A program made the translations under genes and the position numbers. From Anastatus disparis (lineage: Eukaryota > Arthropoda > Insecta > Hymenoptera > Eupelmidae): DNA of 64,000 nucleotides. Below, piece after piece: positions 24,872 through 35,669 of the stretch. The stretch's first letter is position 1; each line of letters opens with the position of its first letter. The notes beneath the pieces were generated by a model, which was not told the DNA's origin, ran no database searches, and was given only the letters and a program-made list of their open reading frames with translations. Where the stretch lies: contig JAFFSR010000097.1 of the NCBI GenBank assembly GCA_017163975.1, positions 558,001-622,000 of the forward strand. The letters are read 5' to 3'.

Positions 24872-26480
24872 TTATAGCTGACCATGTGAAAATAATGGTT
24901 TTTTAATATATATACCTATATTTTCAAAACTTTGTCCTTGTGACTTATTAATTCTTATTGCAAATGCTAACACTATAGGAAATTGTTTTCTGTGTAAAAT
25001 AAAAGGCAAAGAAGACGATTCATTTGTACTTAAGAGCAGGTCGTATATCTGTCCTTTTCTAATCAAAGAATTTATTTTTTTGCAAGAACTAATAATTATA
25101 GCAAAAAATAAGGAGATAGCCCCATCTTGTATCATAAAAAGCAATATTTTCTTTGATGAGGAAAAATTATTTTTATCGATTCGTTTTAAAGAAAACCTTG
25201 AAAAACTTAACAAATATAGGTTAGGATGGACAATTCAGTTTTTCAAGGTTTTCTTAAAAACGAAGCGATAAAAATAATTTTTCCTTATAAAAGAAAATCT
25301 AGCTTTTTATTATACGGGATGGGGCTTTCTTCTTATTTTTTGCTACAATTATTAATTTTTGTAGAAAAATCAATTCTTTGATTATAAAAGGACAGATATA
25401 CTCAACCTCCTCTTAAAGTTATTTTTAATATAAAAAATTTATTTCCTTTATTTTCTCCTGTAATAATCTCAGCTTCAATATTAAATTTAAATAATTTAGT
25501 TATTTTTAATCTAGTTCCATTACATAATCCATCAGTTATACTAAGATTTCTAATTAACATTATGATTGCGTTAATCTTTAATTTAATTTTGTGAGGAGGT
25601 AATCCTTCCCTAATATTATTTAACATTTCAATAGGATAATTTAAATGAATATTTTCATCAGTTTGATCAACGCCCTTATAAGTTGCATGATCTATACTGT
25701 AATAAGTTATCATTTCACCATCAATTAATTTTAATATTTTATTATTTAAAATGTTTACATCTTCATTATGTGAAGTTAAAATAACATTTTTAGAAAAATT
25801 GTAATTGTTGTTTATATCTTTATAAATTGTATCACATATATTATTAGTTTTATATTCTCCGGGAATAATGAAAGTATTAATTTTTCCTTCTCTTATATTT
25901 AATAAAAAAGATGAAAATTTTTTATCATTACATCTTATATTAGTTTTTGAATTAAAAATTTTAAATAATTGCCAAAGATGTGAATATTTTATAGTGTCTT
26001 TTATAATTGTATCTTCAAATCCATTTTTTACTATAGGTAAAATTTGTCTAAAGTCACCACCGAAAATTATCAATTTATCTCCAAATGGTTTATTATTTAA
26101 ACAAACATCTTGTAAAGTTTTATCCACAATTTCTAATGCTTTTTTGAGAATCATAGAAGCTTCATCCCAAATAATAATATCTGTTAGTCGTAACTTATGT
26201 TTATCAGATTCTAATTTCAAAAAAGCATTTTCAAAATTACTTAAATCTATAGTTAATCTAAATGTTCTGTGTCTTGTCATACCATTTGGTAACAAAATTG
26301 AAGCGATTCCCGTCCAAGCCATTGATACAAATTTTTTAAAAATTGAAATAAAGTAATATATTAATGTTTTATATAAAAAGGTTTTACCTGAACCTTCTGG
26401 ACCATCTATAAAATATATTTTGTGTTTATTATTTATTATATTATTAAAGATGTTTTTTTGATCTAAATTTAATTCATTAA
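24872..26480 (-). pseudogene. Helitron PIF1-like helicase part, split by a MITE
   Basis: From the high-coordinate end: Walker A GPEGSGKT (about 26380-26405), TGIASILLPNG, a Walker B-type IIWDEAS, GGDFRQILPIV, and then, beyond the MITE at 25034-25412, AFAIRINKSQGQSF. These are SF1B/PIF1 motifs found in Helitron helicases, which unwind DNA during rolling-circle transposition. The frame is open from Walker A to the MITE. The sequence resumes after the MITE and ends near 24870 with HGQL. The hairpin supplies premature stops, so this copy cannot make an intact helicase. Confidence 0.85.
25034..25412. mobile_element. TTAA hairpin MITE, copy 1 (379 bp)
   Basis: Flanked by TTAA at 25030-25033 and 25413-25416; ends GAGCAGGTCG and CAACCTCCTC are inverted. 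Arms of ~185 bp pair almost throughout (AAAACCTTGAAAAACTTAAC near the centre). It lies inside the Helitron helicase. Same family as 26481-26861 and 27004-27384. Confidence 0.9.
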
Positions 26481-26861
26481 GAGGAGGTCATGTATCTCTG
26501 TCCTTTTCTAATCAAAGAATTGAGTTTTTTATAGAAACTAATAACTTTAGCAAAAAATGAAGAGAAAGCCGCATCTCGTAATAAAAAAAGCAATATTTTC
26601 TTTGATAAAAAAGAATTAATTTTATTGCTTCGTTTTCAAGAAAACCTTGAAAAACTTAAATCATAAAGGTTAGGGTGGACAATTTAGTTTTTCAAGGTTT
26701 TCTTGAAAACGAAGCAATAAAATTAATTTTTCCTTATCAAAGAAAATATTGCTTTTTTTGATACAAGATGCGGCTTTCTCTTCATTTTTTGAGAAAGTTA
26801 TTAGTTTTTGTGAAAAAATCATTTCTTTGATTAGAAAAGGACAGAGATACGTGACCTCCTC
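26481..26861. mobile_element. TTAA hairpin MITE, copy 2 (381 bp)
   Basis: Flanked by TTAA at 26477-26480 and 26862-26865; ends GAGGAGGTCATG and CGTGACCTCCTC are inverted. A near-perfect hairpin, lying upstream of Walker A in the Helitron. Confidence 0.9.
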
Positions 26862-26865
26862 TTAA

Positions 26866-27003
26866 ACATTTTATTAAACATTTTGTTACTTTATTCAATA
26901 GTTTCGTTACTAAATTAATTTTCTTTTTTAATATCTATTTCATTAGGCTCAGGAATACCAAAATCTTTACATGACATTTCTTCTGATATTAAAATTTTGT
27001 TAA
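26866..27003 (-). pseudogene. Helitron middle segment between two MITEs
   Basis: A short minus-strand stretch between two hairpin MITEs reads as RepHel middle-region sequence (EEMSCKDFGIPEPNEID). In related proteins this lies between the Rep and helicase domains. It contains stop codons near its low-coordinate end. Confidence 0.65.
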
Positions 27004-27384
27004 GAGGAGGTCGAGTATATCTGTCCTTTTCTAATCAAAGAATTGATTTTTTCACAAAAATTAATAATTGTAGCAAAAAATAAGAAGAAAGCCCCATCTC
27101 GTATAATAAAAAGGAAGATTTTCTTTTATGAGGAAAAATTATTTTTATCGCTTCGTTTTTAAGAAAACCTTGAAAAACTGAATCGTCCATCCTAACCTTT
27201 ATTTGTTAAGTTTTTCAAGGTTTTCTTTAAAACGAATCGATAAAAATAATTTTTCCTCATCAAAGAAAATATTGCTTTTTATGATACAAGATGGGGCTAT
27301 CTCCTTATTTTTTGCTATAATTATTAGTTCTTGCAAAAAAATAAATTCTTTGATTAGAAAAGGATAGAGATATACGACCTGCTC
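27004..27384. mobile_element. TTAA hairpin MITE, copy 3 (381 bp)
   Basis: Flanked by TTAA at 27000-27003 and 27385-27388; ends GAGGAGGTCGAG and TACGACCTGCTC are inverted. Same family as copies 1 and 2. Confidence 0.9.
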
Positions 27385-27388
27385 TTAA

Positions 27389-28130
27389 TGTGAAAAAGTG
27401 CGTTATTTTCATTATTTTCTTTAAAATCTTCTATAAAAAATTTTTTATATTTTTCCCAAATTATATTCCCTTGAATATTTTCACATAATAAGAAACTTGC
27501 AAAAAATTTTTTTAATTGTAATGGTAACATTACTTGACATGCTTCATTAAATATATTATAAATTTGTGTTTCATGTTCTATTAAACCCATAGCAATAGCT
27601 GTTTCTTTATATGTATTATAAGTAATGTTTTCAAATGTTCGTAAATATTTAAAAGAAGTTGCACCTGTTACTTTATTTAATATTAATTTAGGAAAAATCT
27701 TTCACTATCCTTAGGTGATACTACACTTAATCTTCCAATTGCTATATTTTTTCTTATTTTTGATCTTTTAATCCAAGATTTATTAATAGTATTAAAAACA
27801 TAATATTCTGGTATATTTGCATATTTAATTTTTTTTGCAAAATCATCTTTTTCATTCAATTTGAACCATGCCCCTAATGTAGTTTCCCATTTATTTAAAG
27901 CTGAAGTTATATCGTTTTCATCAAAAACAATTATTTGTTGATTTTCTGTATGAATATTTAATCTTATTACATTATGGCTTCTACCACATAAAGGAAATTC
28001 TTCTAATCTCCAAGCAGCTTCTAATGCACTTAAATATTTACCGTCTATATATTGTGTAATTTCATCATAAATATCAATATTTTCTTCTGTTTTTTCATTA
28101 TCATCTTGTATGTCAGAAATTACTTTTTGA
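27389..28130 (-). pseudogene. Helitron RepHel middle region
   Basis: From high to low coordinates the segment contains QYIDGKYLSALEAAWRL, EFPLCGRSHNVIRLNIH and later AIAMGLIEHETQIYNIFNEA, all typical of the region between Rep and helicase in animal Helitrons. There is a frame change near 27700. It is separated from the Rep part by the insertion at about 28135-28830 and from the helicase by two MITEs. Confidence 0.8.
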
Positions 28131-28134
28131 AGCT

Positions 28135-28830
28135 ATGCTTCTTACGCGACGTTACGGCAGGGGCACTAAATGTATAAAAATCGACAGTCCCAAATGTCAC
28201 CCAGCGTGAATGAACGAATACGGCACAGGATGCCATTATTGCTATCAACATACAGTTTTTCTTTTTTCTCTTTCTTTCTTTCCCTCTTTCCCATTCCGCT
28301 TAAGAATATGCATGTATATACACAAGTGGATGTGTATAAGAAAGATAAAGAAAAAGAGACTGCTTGTTGTAACTGGCAAAGAAGGCTAGACATAGCCCCC
28401 TCCATTCGCGGCTACCTTTATTGTACATATAAGAGAAAGAAAGAGAGAGGGAGAGAGTCAATTCTTAAAGCCGGTGGACAGAGAAGGATAGACGCAACCC
28501 TCTCTATTCTTTATGAAAAAGAAAGAGAGAGAGAGAGAGAGGGAGAGAGTCAATTCTTAAAGCCGGCGGACAGAGAAGGATAGACGTAGAATACGATGAT
28601 TAAATAAATAAATTATGTAAATAATATTCATTTAATTTAAATTTTAAAATTAGTATACGTATGAAAATATGCGTTTGTATTTATAATATTATAATCTTAA
28701 TATATTTTTTTGGCAAGAAATTTTTTATTTTCTCTCATTATCTTCCTCCGTTTATTAATATGTGTATATTTATATAGTTGTTATTAATTACTACATTAAT
28801 AACAAAAAATGAAAATTTAATAAAATTTAA
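28135..28830. mobile_element. insertion of unknown type inside the Helitron
   Basis: Helitron-like coding stops near 28130 and resumes near 28880-28910. The intervening DNA starts GAAGCTATGCTTCTTACGCG and holds two near-identical ~57-bp copies (AGAGAGTCAATTCTTAAAGCCGG then GGACAGAGAAGGATAGACG, at about 28450 and 28545) separated by a GA-rich run. A 137-codon plus-strand frame here is low complexity and unlikely to be a gene. Ends and target duplication are unresolved. Confidence 0.5.
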
Positions 28831-28879
28831 TAAAATTTTTGTATTTTTCTGTTTAAAATGCACATGACGAAAATTATTT

Positions 28880-30692
28880 TATGTTCTTCTATTTCTTTAT
28901 TTTGTCGTATTTGACAAAATGCTTTATCTCCTCCTTTATGTCTATAATCAAAAATATATTTAATACTTTGTATAGTTGCACAAAGTTCAACATTTATGTG
29001 ACTATGATATTTAGCTAATAAATAACGATTATAAGAAACAACCATAGAATTATCAACGGGAATGATTTTATGAGAATATTTTAAATTATAAACATAATTA
29101 TTATGTTATTTCTTCTTCTGTATTCAAGGTATTTATTTTCTTTAAATATAGTATGTTCGTTAAAAGGTTTTGGAAAATTTTTTTTACATATAATAATATT
29201 TTTTTTATAACATGGTGATTTTTCTTTATGTGGACCATGTAACATATGTTTAATAACTAATTTCTGTAAATATTTATCATCTGAAGAAGGTATTTCTGCA
29301 GAAATATGTTTATCAATCAAATCTATAGACAGTAATTTATTATTTTGATGTAATGTTAAAATAATATGTGCATGTGGTAAACCTCTTATTTGAAATTCAA
29401 TTGAAAAAACATAAGCTATAACAGTTCCAAATATTTTATTTTTAACAATATCATTTAATAACATTTTTAATTTAGCATAAAATAAACGAACTGTAATAGT
29501 ATGAATATCATTAGGAGTGGTTCCTACTGGAAAATTTTTTAAAATTTCTTTAATTTCTTTTCATTTTGGATTACATGTTATAGTAGTAAATAAATCTGGT
29601 TTTCCTACTTTTCTCATTATTGCTATAGCGTCTTGATAATATTGTTGCATATACCTTGGACTTCCAATATATGTAGCTGGTAAAATAAAAAGGTTTCCTA
29701 GTCTTTCTTTAATTTCAAAATTTTTTGAATTGTTTAAAGCACTATTTTTAATGTGATCTAATAAACCCTGATAACATTCTATACGTAATTGTTTTTGATT
29801 ATTACGTAAAAAATTCATTCTGTTATTTTCTGTCATTATATAAGCATGAATAATATATTGTTGTGTTAATCTACCACAATATAAAATTGGATTAAAATTC
29901 ATTTCATCTTTTCTGTATGCTGTTCTATATAAATAATATTGGAGAATTGTTAACGTTTCATTTTTTAAATTAGGACGTTTATTATAACCTATACTCCATC
30001 CTAAATCACCATTAGGAAATAATAAAGAATACCATTGGATCTACATGGTGAGATAATTTATTCAAATATGTAGAAATAACTTCTTCTTTACAATTATTAT
30101 TAGGGTATATGCATAAATCATAATTATCTGGCATGCCTGAATTGTATACAATTATAGCTCCACATTCTGATGTTAAAGGTTTATTATAAGTATGTTTTTG
30201 TGTATTATTTTTTCTTAAAAAATATAATTTATAATTAGGAATTTTTTCAATATTAGCTATTTGATGTAAATGTTTAAATTTTTTAGTTATTGTATACATA
30301 TGTTATTTAATTGATTTTTCATTATTTTTTTATTTTTTTTCAATAGCAGTTACGTTATCATATATATATAATTGACCACGAATTGGATCTTCTTTATTTT
30401 TTGGAAATAAATTATTTGGCGTGCTGTGACATATTTGTCCTTGAATTTTTAAATTGTGAATTGCTTTTTCATTATTATGTATAACGTTTGCATTAAATGT
30501 CGCAAAACTAAATAAATTATTATAATATCTAATAAAATATTGAAAAGTTTTATCATAAATTAATAAAGATTTTAATTTATCATCATATTTACTCAACGGT
30601 AATAAAATGATTTTTCCTTTTTGACAATAATTAAATTTTTTAATTTCTTCTTTCCAAAACATTGCAGAACAATATTTATATTTTAAATCCAT
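28880..30692 (-). pseudogene. Helitron N-terminal and HUH Rep nuclease region
   Basis: From 30692 downward the segments include HNLKIQGQICH, PLTSECGAIIVY, then GSPRYMQQYYQDAIAIMRK and GKPDLFTTITCNPK (29902-29561), the HUH motif in RGLPHAHIILTLHQ (about 29390-29350), and YNRYLLAKYHSHINVE (29045-28990). This is the Helitron-like N-terminal plus Rep nuclease order; the HUH enzyme nicks and rejoins single strands through catalytic tyrosines. Frame breaks lie near 30300, 30010, 29560 and 29075. The histidine pair is preserved, but the protein as a whole is not. Confidence 0.85.
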
Positions 30693-30959
30693 TTTATTAA
30701 ATATATTTAAAAAATTTTTGTTTATTTTAAAATCATTATTATTATTAATTATAATTTTAATTTTTTTATTTTTTATTAAACTTTATGATTCTTTATTATT
30801 TAAATTATTATTTAATAAATTGAAATCATTCATTTGTGAAATTTGTTCATTTTCTTTGATTTTATTTTTGTTTACATCATTATTATATTTTTTCAATTTT
30901 TTGTTTTTTATAAAAACTGTTTCATTTACATATTTTTTTAATTTTCTTTTATTATAAAC

Positions 30960-31290
30960 TTATTTTCAGGAGGATATAAATAAACAGATTTGCAGAGGTA
31001 CCGCTTATGACGCGTTAGGTCTTTTTATTAGTGGAAGCCTTCGCCAGCAGCCATAAAAATCATTTTGTTTTATAATTTATATGTTTTATTTAATTTTTTA
31101 TATTATTTTAAATAATTTAATAAATTGTTTTTTATGATCATTTAAAATAAAGAAAATAAATATTTTTTTAATAAAATTTTTGTAATAATTCTAGCATTAA
31201 TTAATTTTAATATTATAAATTATATATTATTATGTTAAGTTTTAAGTTTTTAGATTTGAATACATACATTATTATAATATTGGAGGGGTA
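30960..31290. other. AT-rich spacer right of the Helitron
   Basis: Contains a GC-richer patch near 30990-31060 (GGTACCGCTTATGACGCG) of unknown nature. The Helitron 5' TC end probably lies near here. Confidence 0.3.
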
Positions 31291-31562
31291 GTGAAGTGTT
31301 CGTGAGTGTGCCGCAGGGGTGACGTGAGGGGGTCATGGAGGGGTGCGAGGTGTGGAGGGATGTGGAGGGATGTGGGGGGGAGGTGCGGAGGGTACTTAGA
31401 ATAAAAGCAACTGTAAAAAATATCGTAATATTTTAAGCAATTTTACGTTATTTTGTGGAGGGGCTGTGGAGGGGCTATGGAGGGGAGTGGGGGGGGGGGT
31501 GTGGAGGGGTGTGGAGGGGTATATGTGTGGGAGGGGGGTGGAGGGGTGTGGGGGGTCCGAGG
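31290..31562. repeat. G-rich minisatellite (GTGGAGGGGTG)
   Basis: Irregular repeats of GTGGAGGGGTG/GATGTGGAGG with a G run near 31490. Strong G/C strand asymmetry could favour G-quadruplex structure. No coding sequence. Confidence 0.8.
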
Positions 31563-31609
31563 GTTAATTTCTAATATAACTATATAATATAGGTAGATAT
31601 ATATTCATA

Positions 31610-32460
31610 AGCCTATGTGTGTGCATGCATGCGAATTGACAGAAACGGTCCTATATATATATACATAAAAATTTCAAGTACATGTTTAGATGTGTTTGCG
31701 CGTTAGAGTTGACAGGATATGTCAAATATATAAACAGGTGCGTGCGTGTTGACATGGTACGTCCCATATATGTAAACCTAAGGGCACTCGGATAGGTGTG
31801 TTAGAGTTGTCATGAAATGTCCCATATATATAAACCTGTATGGGCGTGGGTAATAATTGACGTGAAAAATCCTATGTATACTGACGTGCGTGTGCATGCA
31901 TGCCAATCGACATGAAATGTCCCATATATATATATATAAACCTGTATGTGCGTGCGTTCCAATCGACGTGAAAAATCCCATGTTTATTAAAGTCTGTGCG
32001 CATGCATGCGAATAGACATAAAATGTCCCATATATATATATATAAACCTGTGTGTGTGCGTTCGAATTGATGTGAAAAATCCTATGTTTATTAACGTGCG
32101 TGTGCATGCATGCGAATCGACATGAAATGTCCCATATATATAAATCTAAGGGTACTCGGATGGGTGTGTGCGTGTTGTCATGAAATGTACCACATATAAA
32201 GAAAACCTGTACTTATGAGTACGTGCTAACCGACATGAAATGTCCCATGTATGTATGTATGTATATATATACATATATATAAACCAAAAAATATACGGGT
32301 CAACGGGTGCAAGTTGACATAAAACGGACCATGTATATATATACATATATATCAACTTGTCTGTATGTGTGCGTGTGGGTCGACATGAAATGTTGCATAT
32401 ATATGAGCCCAGGTGCGTATGTATGTGCGTGTCCACATATGTTTTTCTATATACATATAT
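31610..32460. repeat. GACATGAAATGTCCCATATATA minisatellite
   Basis: About 14 decaying units of ~50 bp, each with TTGACATGAAATGTCCCATA or a diverged GACGTGAAAAATCCTATGT form, followed by AACCTGTGTGTGCG. In the middle the two forms alternate, giving a ~105-bp higher-order repeat. Two related units occur inside the MITE at 21627-21950. Open frames on the minus strand are products of the repeat. Confidence 0.8.
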
Positions 32461-32479
32461 ATGAATAAAAATTCCTCAG

Positions 32480-32990
32480 TACGTTTAATTAAAAAGGAAT
32501 TGTGGAATTTTTAATTAAAGCCCTCGAATTCACAAATCATAATCATAACTAAAGCTCTTTCAATTCACGATTACATTTTGATTTCTTAATTGAAATTTAT
32601 TTAATTAAGGATTCCTTCTGATTTTGTAACTAAAGCCCTTTCGATTCACGATTACATTTTGATTTCTTAATTGAAATTTATTTAATTAAGGATTCCTTTT
32701 GAATTTTTAATGAAAGCCCTTTTTATTCACGATTACATTTTGATTTCTTAATTGAAATTTATTTAATTAAGGATTTCTTTTGAATTTTTAATTAAAGCCC
32801 TTTTAATTCACGATTACATTTTGATTTTTTAATCGAAATTTATTTAATTAAGAATTCCTTTTGATTTTTCAATTGAAGCCTTTTCAATTCACGATTAGAT
32901 TTTGATTTGTTAATTAAAATATTTTTAACTATCAATTTAAAAGGAATTGTTAATTAAATAAAACTTTAATTACGAATTCAAAAATGATTT
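32480..32990. repeat. 82-bp tandem repeat, about 6 units
   Basis: The core ATTCACGATTACATTTTGAT recurs near 32563, 32645, 32726, 32807 and 32889, a period of 81-82 bp. Units also share AATTGAAATTTATTTAATTA and AAAGCCCTTT. Confidence 0.85.
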
Positions 32991-33845
32991 TTAATTCAAA
33001 TAATTTTCAATTACTTTTTCGCAACCCTGGTCGTAACGTTGTCGTGCCCGAGCACATCCCATGAGCCCAGCCTCCATGCAGAGATAGCATATCGGGTTTT
33101 GGTTAGTGCAGGTCCTACTAACATGTCCTGGCAGGCCGCACTTACGACACAGTCTGCTTCTGCACTCTGCGCATGCCAGCTTGTCGCACTCTTCCATTAC
33201 AGCCTTGCAAGCATCCTTTATCACTACCCATTCATCTGGAATTCCTGTACTTACTGTCCGTACTTGTGACTTTATCGCCTCCACCCTTAAAGCATATACA
33301 CCTGAAGAGAGCATGTAAAGCCAAAAAGTGTAAAAAATAAAAGAGAGAGTTAGGTAGCTTAGGGTGAAGTGCTTTCTCTCTCGTACAAATTCTCATTGCC
33401 TGTTGCTCTCCCTCTTAAAGCGTAACCTAAATATGCTATAGTATAGGAAAAACCATGAGGATCACCCATGCTGGGAGGAAGCAGCAACCAATGAGAATCC
33501 ATGCGAGAGAGAAAACACTTCACCCTAAGCTATCTTCATTTCTCTTTTTTTTCTTACACTTTTTAGCTTTGCATGCTCTCTCCAGGTATATATGCTTTAA
33601 GCCTCCACCCTAGTGGCAGAGAGAACGATTTTCTGGATATGCTCCCTGATACATTCAGAAGGCGATCGTCTGTCCTTTTTATTCACGCCGCTTGTGTTGT
33701 TTATACATGCCTTTGAGACCAAGTCGGTTACCTCTGAGGCATGTGAGCGTGGAGTGCCCTGAGCGCCGATGAGTGCCGAAAGTCTACGTCCTTCCGTTTT
33801 CATCGCCATTTTCATGTTTATTTTGTTTTGATTGTCCTCATTCAC
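32991..33845 (-). pseudogene. zinc-knuckle (gag/LINE ORF1-like) gene fragment split by a MITE
   Basis: On the minus strand the first part (33845-33611) is a charged leader from a methionine. After the MITE at 33287-33600 the frame resumes (VRTVSTGIPDEWVVIKDA) and reaches a canonical CCHC knuckle (CRKCGLPGHVSRTC), then a degenerate second one (CYLCMEAGL) in which the histidine is lost. This matches nucleic-acid-binding ORF1 proteins of insect non-LTR retrotransposons, or a gag. No reverse transcriptase follows; the 82-bp array begins at its end. Its codons are less AT-biased than neighbouring ORFs. Confidence 0.6.
33287..33600. mobile_element. 314-bp MITE with 10-bp target duplication
   Basis: Ends TTAAAGCATATA and TATATGCTTTAA are inverted, and longer arms pair inward (GAGAGCATG with CATGCTCTC; CTTAGGGTGAAGTG with CACTTCACCCTAAG). 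The target GCCTCCACCC is duplicated exactly at 33277-33286 and 33601-33610. A 9-10-bp duplication fits Mutator-like elements better than TTAA or TA elements. Confidence 0.9.
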
Positions 33846-33849
33846 TTCC

Positions 33850-34195
33850 CGTGTAACAGGTGTTTGTGTCAGTCTCAGTATCAGTCAATAGTAGCATATG
33901 TTCAGTAAATCTCTCTTCTCTTGTGACATCAGACTTTCATTTTTAAATACGATGAAACTATCTTATTTATCCAAATTCATAATCATCTAACGGCGGTTAA
34001 ATTTTTGATTAACAAATGTGAAAAATTCGATGACATAGTTTCAAGCCTCTTACTATTAATGATGATTATGCATCAAAATTTCCTTTTCTCATTAACTCGT
34101 TAAAACTTTTAGTTATAACAAAAATTAAAAATCAAAAGTAGATCTAAACCAAGAAATTAGCGTTAATAACCATTGGCAATAATATCAGACCGTTT
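33850..34195. other. spacer, nothing seen
   Basis: No frame, repeat or motif of note between the zinc-knuckle fragment and the next MITE. Confidence 0.4.
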
Positions 34196-34199
34196 TTAA

Positions 34200-34578
34200 G
34201 AGGAGGCCGTATAGCTCTGTCCTTGTCTAATCTAAATTTTCGTTATTATTAATAAATTAGATATTTTTATACAAAAGTAAGGACATAGCCCAATAGATTT
34301 AAGGACGAGCAAACGATCCTATTCTATGAAAAAATATAAAATTTTTATTATTTTTCGAGTGAGGTCTGAAACGGAAAAATAATTGAATTTGATAACTGTT
34401 TTTTCGTTTCAGACCTCACTCGAAAAATAATGAAAATTTTATATTTTTTCATAGAATAGGATCGTTTGCTCGTCCTTAAATCTATTGGGCTATGTCCTTA
34501 CTTTTGTATAAAAATATCTAATTTATTAATAATAACGAAAATTTAAATTAGACAAGGACAGAGCTATACGGCTGCCTC
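34200..34578. mobile_element. TTAA hairpin MITE, copy 4 (379 bp, different core)
   Basis: Flanked by TTAA at 34196-34199 and 34579-34582. Ends GAGGAGGCCGTATAGCTCTG and CAGAGCTATACGGCTGCCTC are inverted and resemble those of copies 1-3, but the interior (GGACGAGCAAACGATCC) is unrelated. The two arms pair almost perfectly throughout. Confidence 0.9.
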
Positions 34579-34662
34579 TTAAATTGGAAAATGTATTTTT
34601 AAATGACGGGACTTAGTTGCTGCATTTAAGTTTTTTCAACAAACCTAGTTTAACCTTTAGAT

Positions 34663-34713
34663 TGCCGGAAAATCAATATTTTGACGCATAATGTCAAAAT
34701 ATTGATTTTTTGG
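34663..34713. repeat. short perfect hairpin
   Basis: AAAATCAATATTTTGAC and GTCAAAATATTGATTTT surround GCATAAT. It could be the remains of a small foldback or a folding signal; no gene is adjacent. Confidence 0.6.
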
Positions 34714-35109
34714 TAGTCTAAACATTAATTAAATAATCATTATGAGGAGTATATAGCGGGTTATAGCTGAAAATAACTGCCTCAAAATTTTGGGGTAAGA
34801 TGGTGAAAAGATTTCTGGCGCCTGAGTTCGAGTGTATACATAAAAAAGAGAAGGCGTTGTTCGAAGTGGAGGGGAGACACCTTAAGAAAATGTTTGGAGG
34901 CATCAGTCAGGTGAGAGTTGAAAGGTGTAAGTAAAGATTGCTGGAGCCAGATTTTATAAGTAAATAGAGTCTCAAGCACTGTTTTATTGAAAATCCAGTA
35001 CTATCGACTTCACCGCTCAAATATTATTAACTCCGAAGCCAAGAACTGTTATTATAAAGCAACACAATATAAAGTTGAAACCGATTTGCAAATCGTTTGT
35101 TTACTAATT

Positions 35110-35545
35110 AATTTGAGTAAATTGTTAATTTTTTCAAAGTGTTTATTATGAATTAGGCTAGTAAAAATAGTAATGGATGATATTGTTAAAATTTTCTGAT
35201 GTGATTGATGTTTAAACTTTTTATTAAACGTTTTAAATGTAAATTTTACACATAACCTATAAATCTAATTCTTATCTCTTATATTCTTCCAATAAATATA
35301 AATAAAAAATAGTTTTTAATTATTTAATTTCTTGTAGGTAAAACCATAATTATATACGTTTTCACAACAAACTTTAAAAAAAAGAGATAAGAATTAGGTT
35401 TATAGGTTATGCGTAAAACTTACTTTTAAAACGTTCAATAATAAAAAGTTCTAACTTTCATGACATCAGCAAATTTTTAACTATATCATCGATTACTATT
35501 TTTACTAATCTATAATAAATATTTAAAAAAAATCACAATATTTTA
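35110..35545. mobile_element. foldback element, about 430 bp
   Basis: Left-arm pieces GCTAGTAAAAATAGTAAT, TTATTAAACGTTTTAAA and ACCTATAAATCTAATTCTTATCTC have complementary counterparts in reverse order between 35385 and 35515. No clean target duplication was identified. A second small hairpin (AACATTTAGACTT / AAGTCTAAATGTT) follows at about 35550-35665. Confidence 0.65.
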
Positions 35546-35669
35546 ATATAAACATTTAGACTTTAAATAAAAATTGGCCAATAGTTGTAAGTATAAAAAT
35601 AATAAATGGAGTTCATTTTTTTAAAATTCTTTATTAGCCAATCCTTATTTTAAGTCTAAATGTTTGTAT

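Larger units (their letters stand above)
24850..30960 (-). mobile_element. Helitron, autonomous type, decayed and interrupted
   Basis: A minus-strand rolling-circle transposon. It reads N-terminal region (30692-30012), HUH Rep nuclease region (29902-28880), middle region (28130-27389) and PIF1-like SF1 helicase (27000-24860). The order is correct for RepHel. It is broken by three TTAA hairpin MITEs, a ~0.7-kb insertion at about 28135-28830 and several frameshifts. Helitrons transpose as single strands through the HUH nuclease and unwind with the helicase. Terminal TC and CTRR ends were not located, so the borders are approximate. Confidence 0.85.

Noticed and set aside
28170..28583. 137-codon plus-strand frame
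   Set aside because: Low-complexity Lys/Glu/Arg-rich reading of a GA-rich duplicated insertion, with no recognisable fold and an antisense frame of similar quality.
31778..32436. Minus-strand frames rich in HTHTH and YIYIY
   Set aside because: Translation of the minisatellite. The peptide periodicity follows the DNA repeat.
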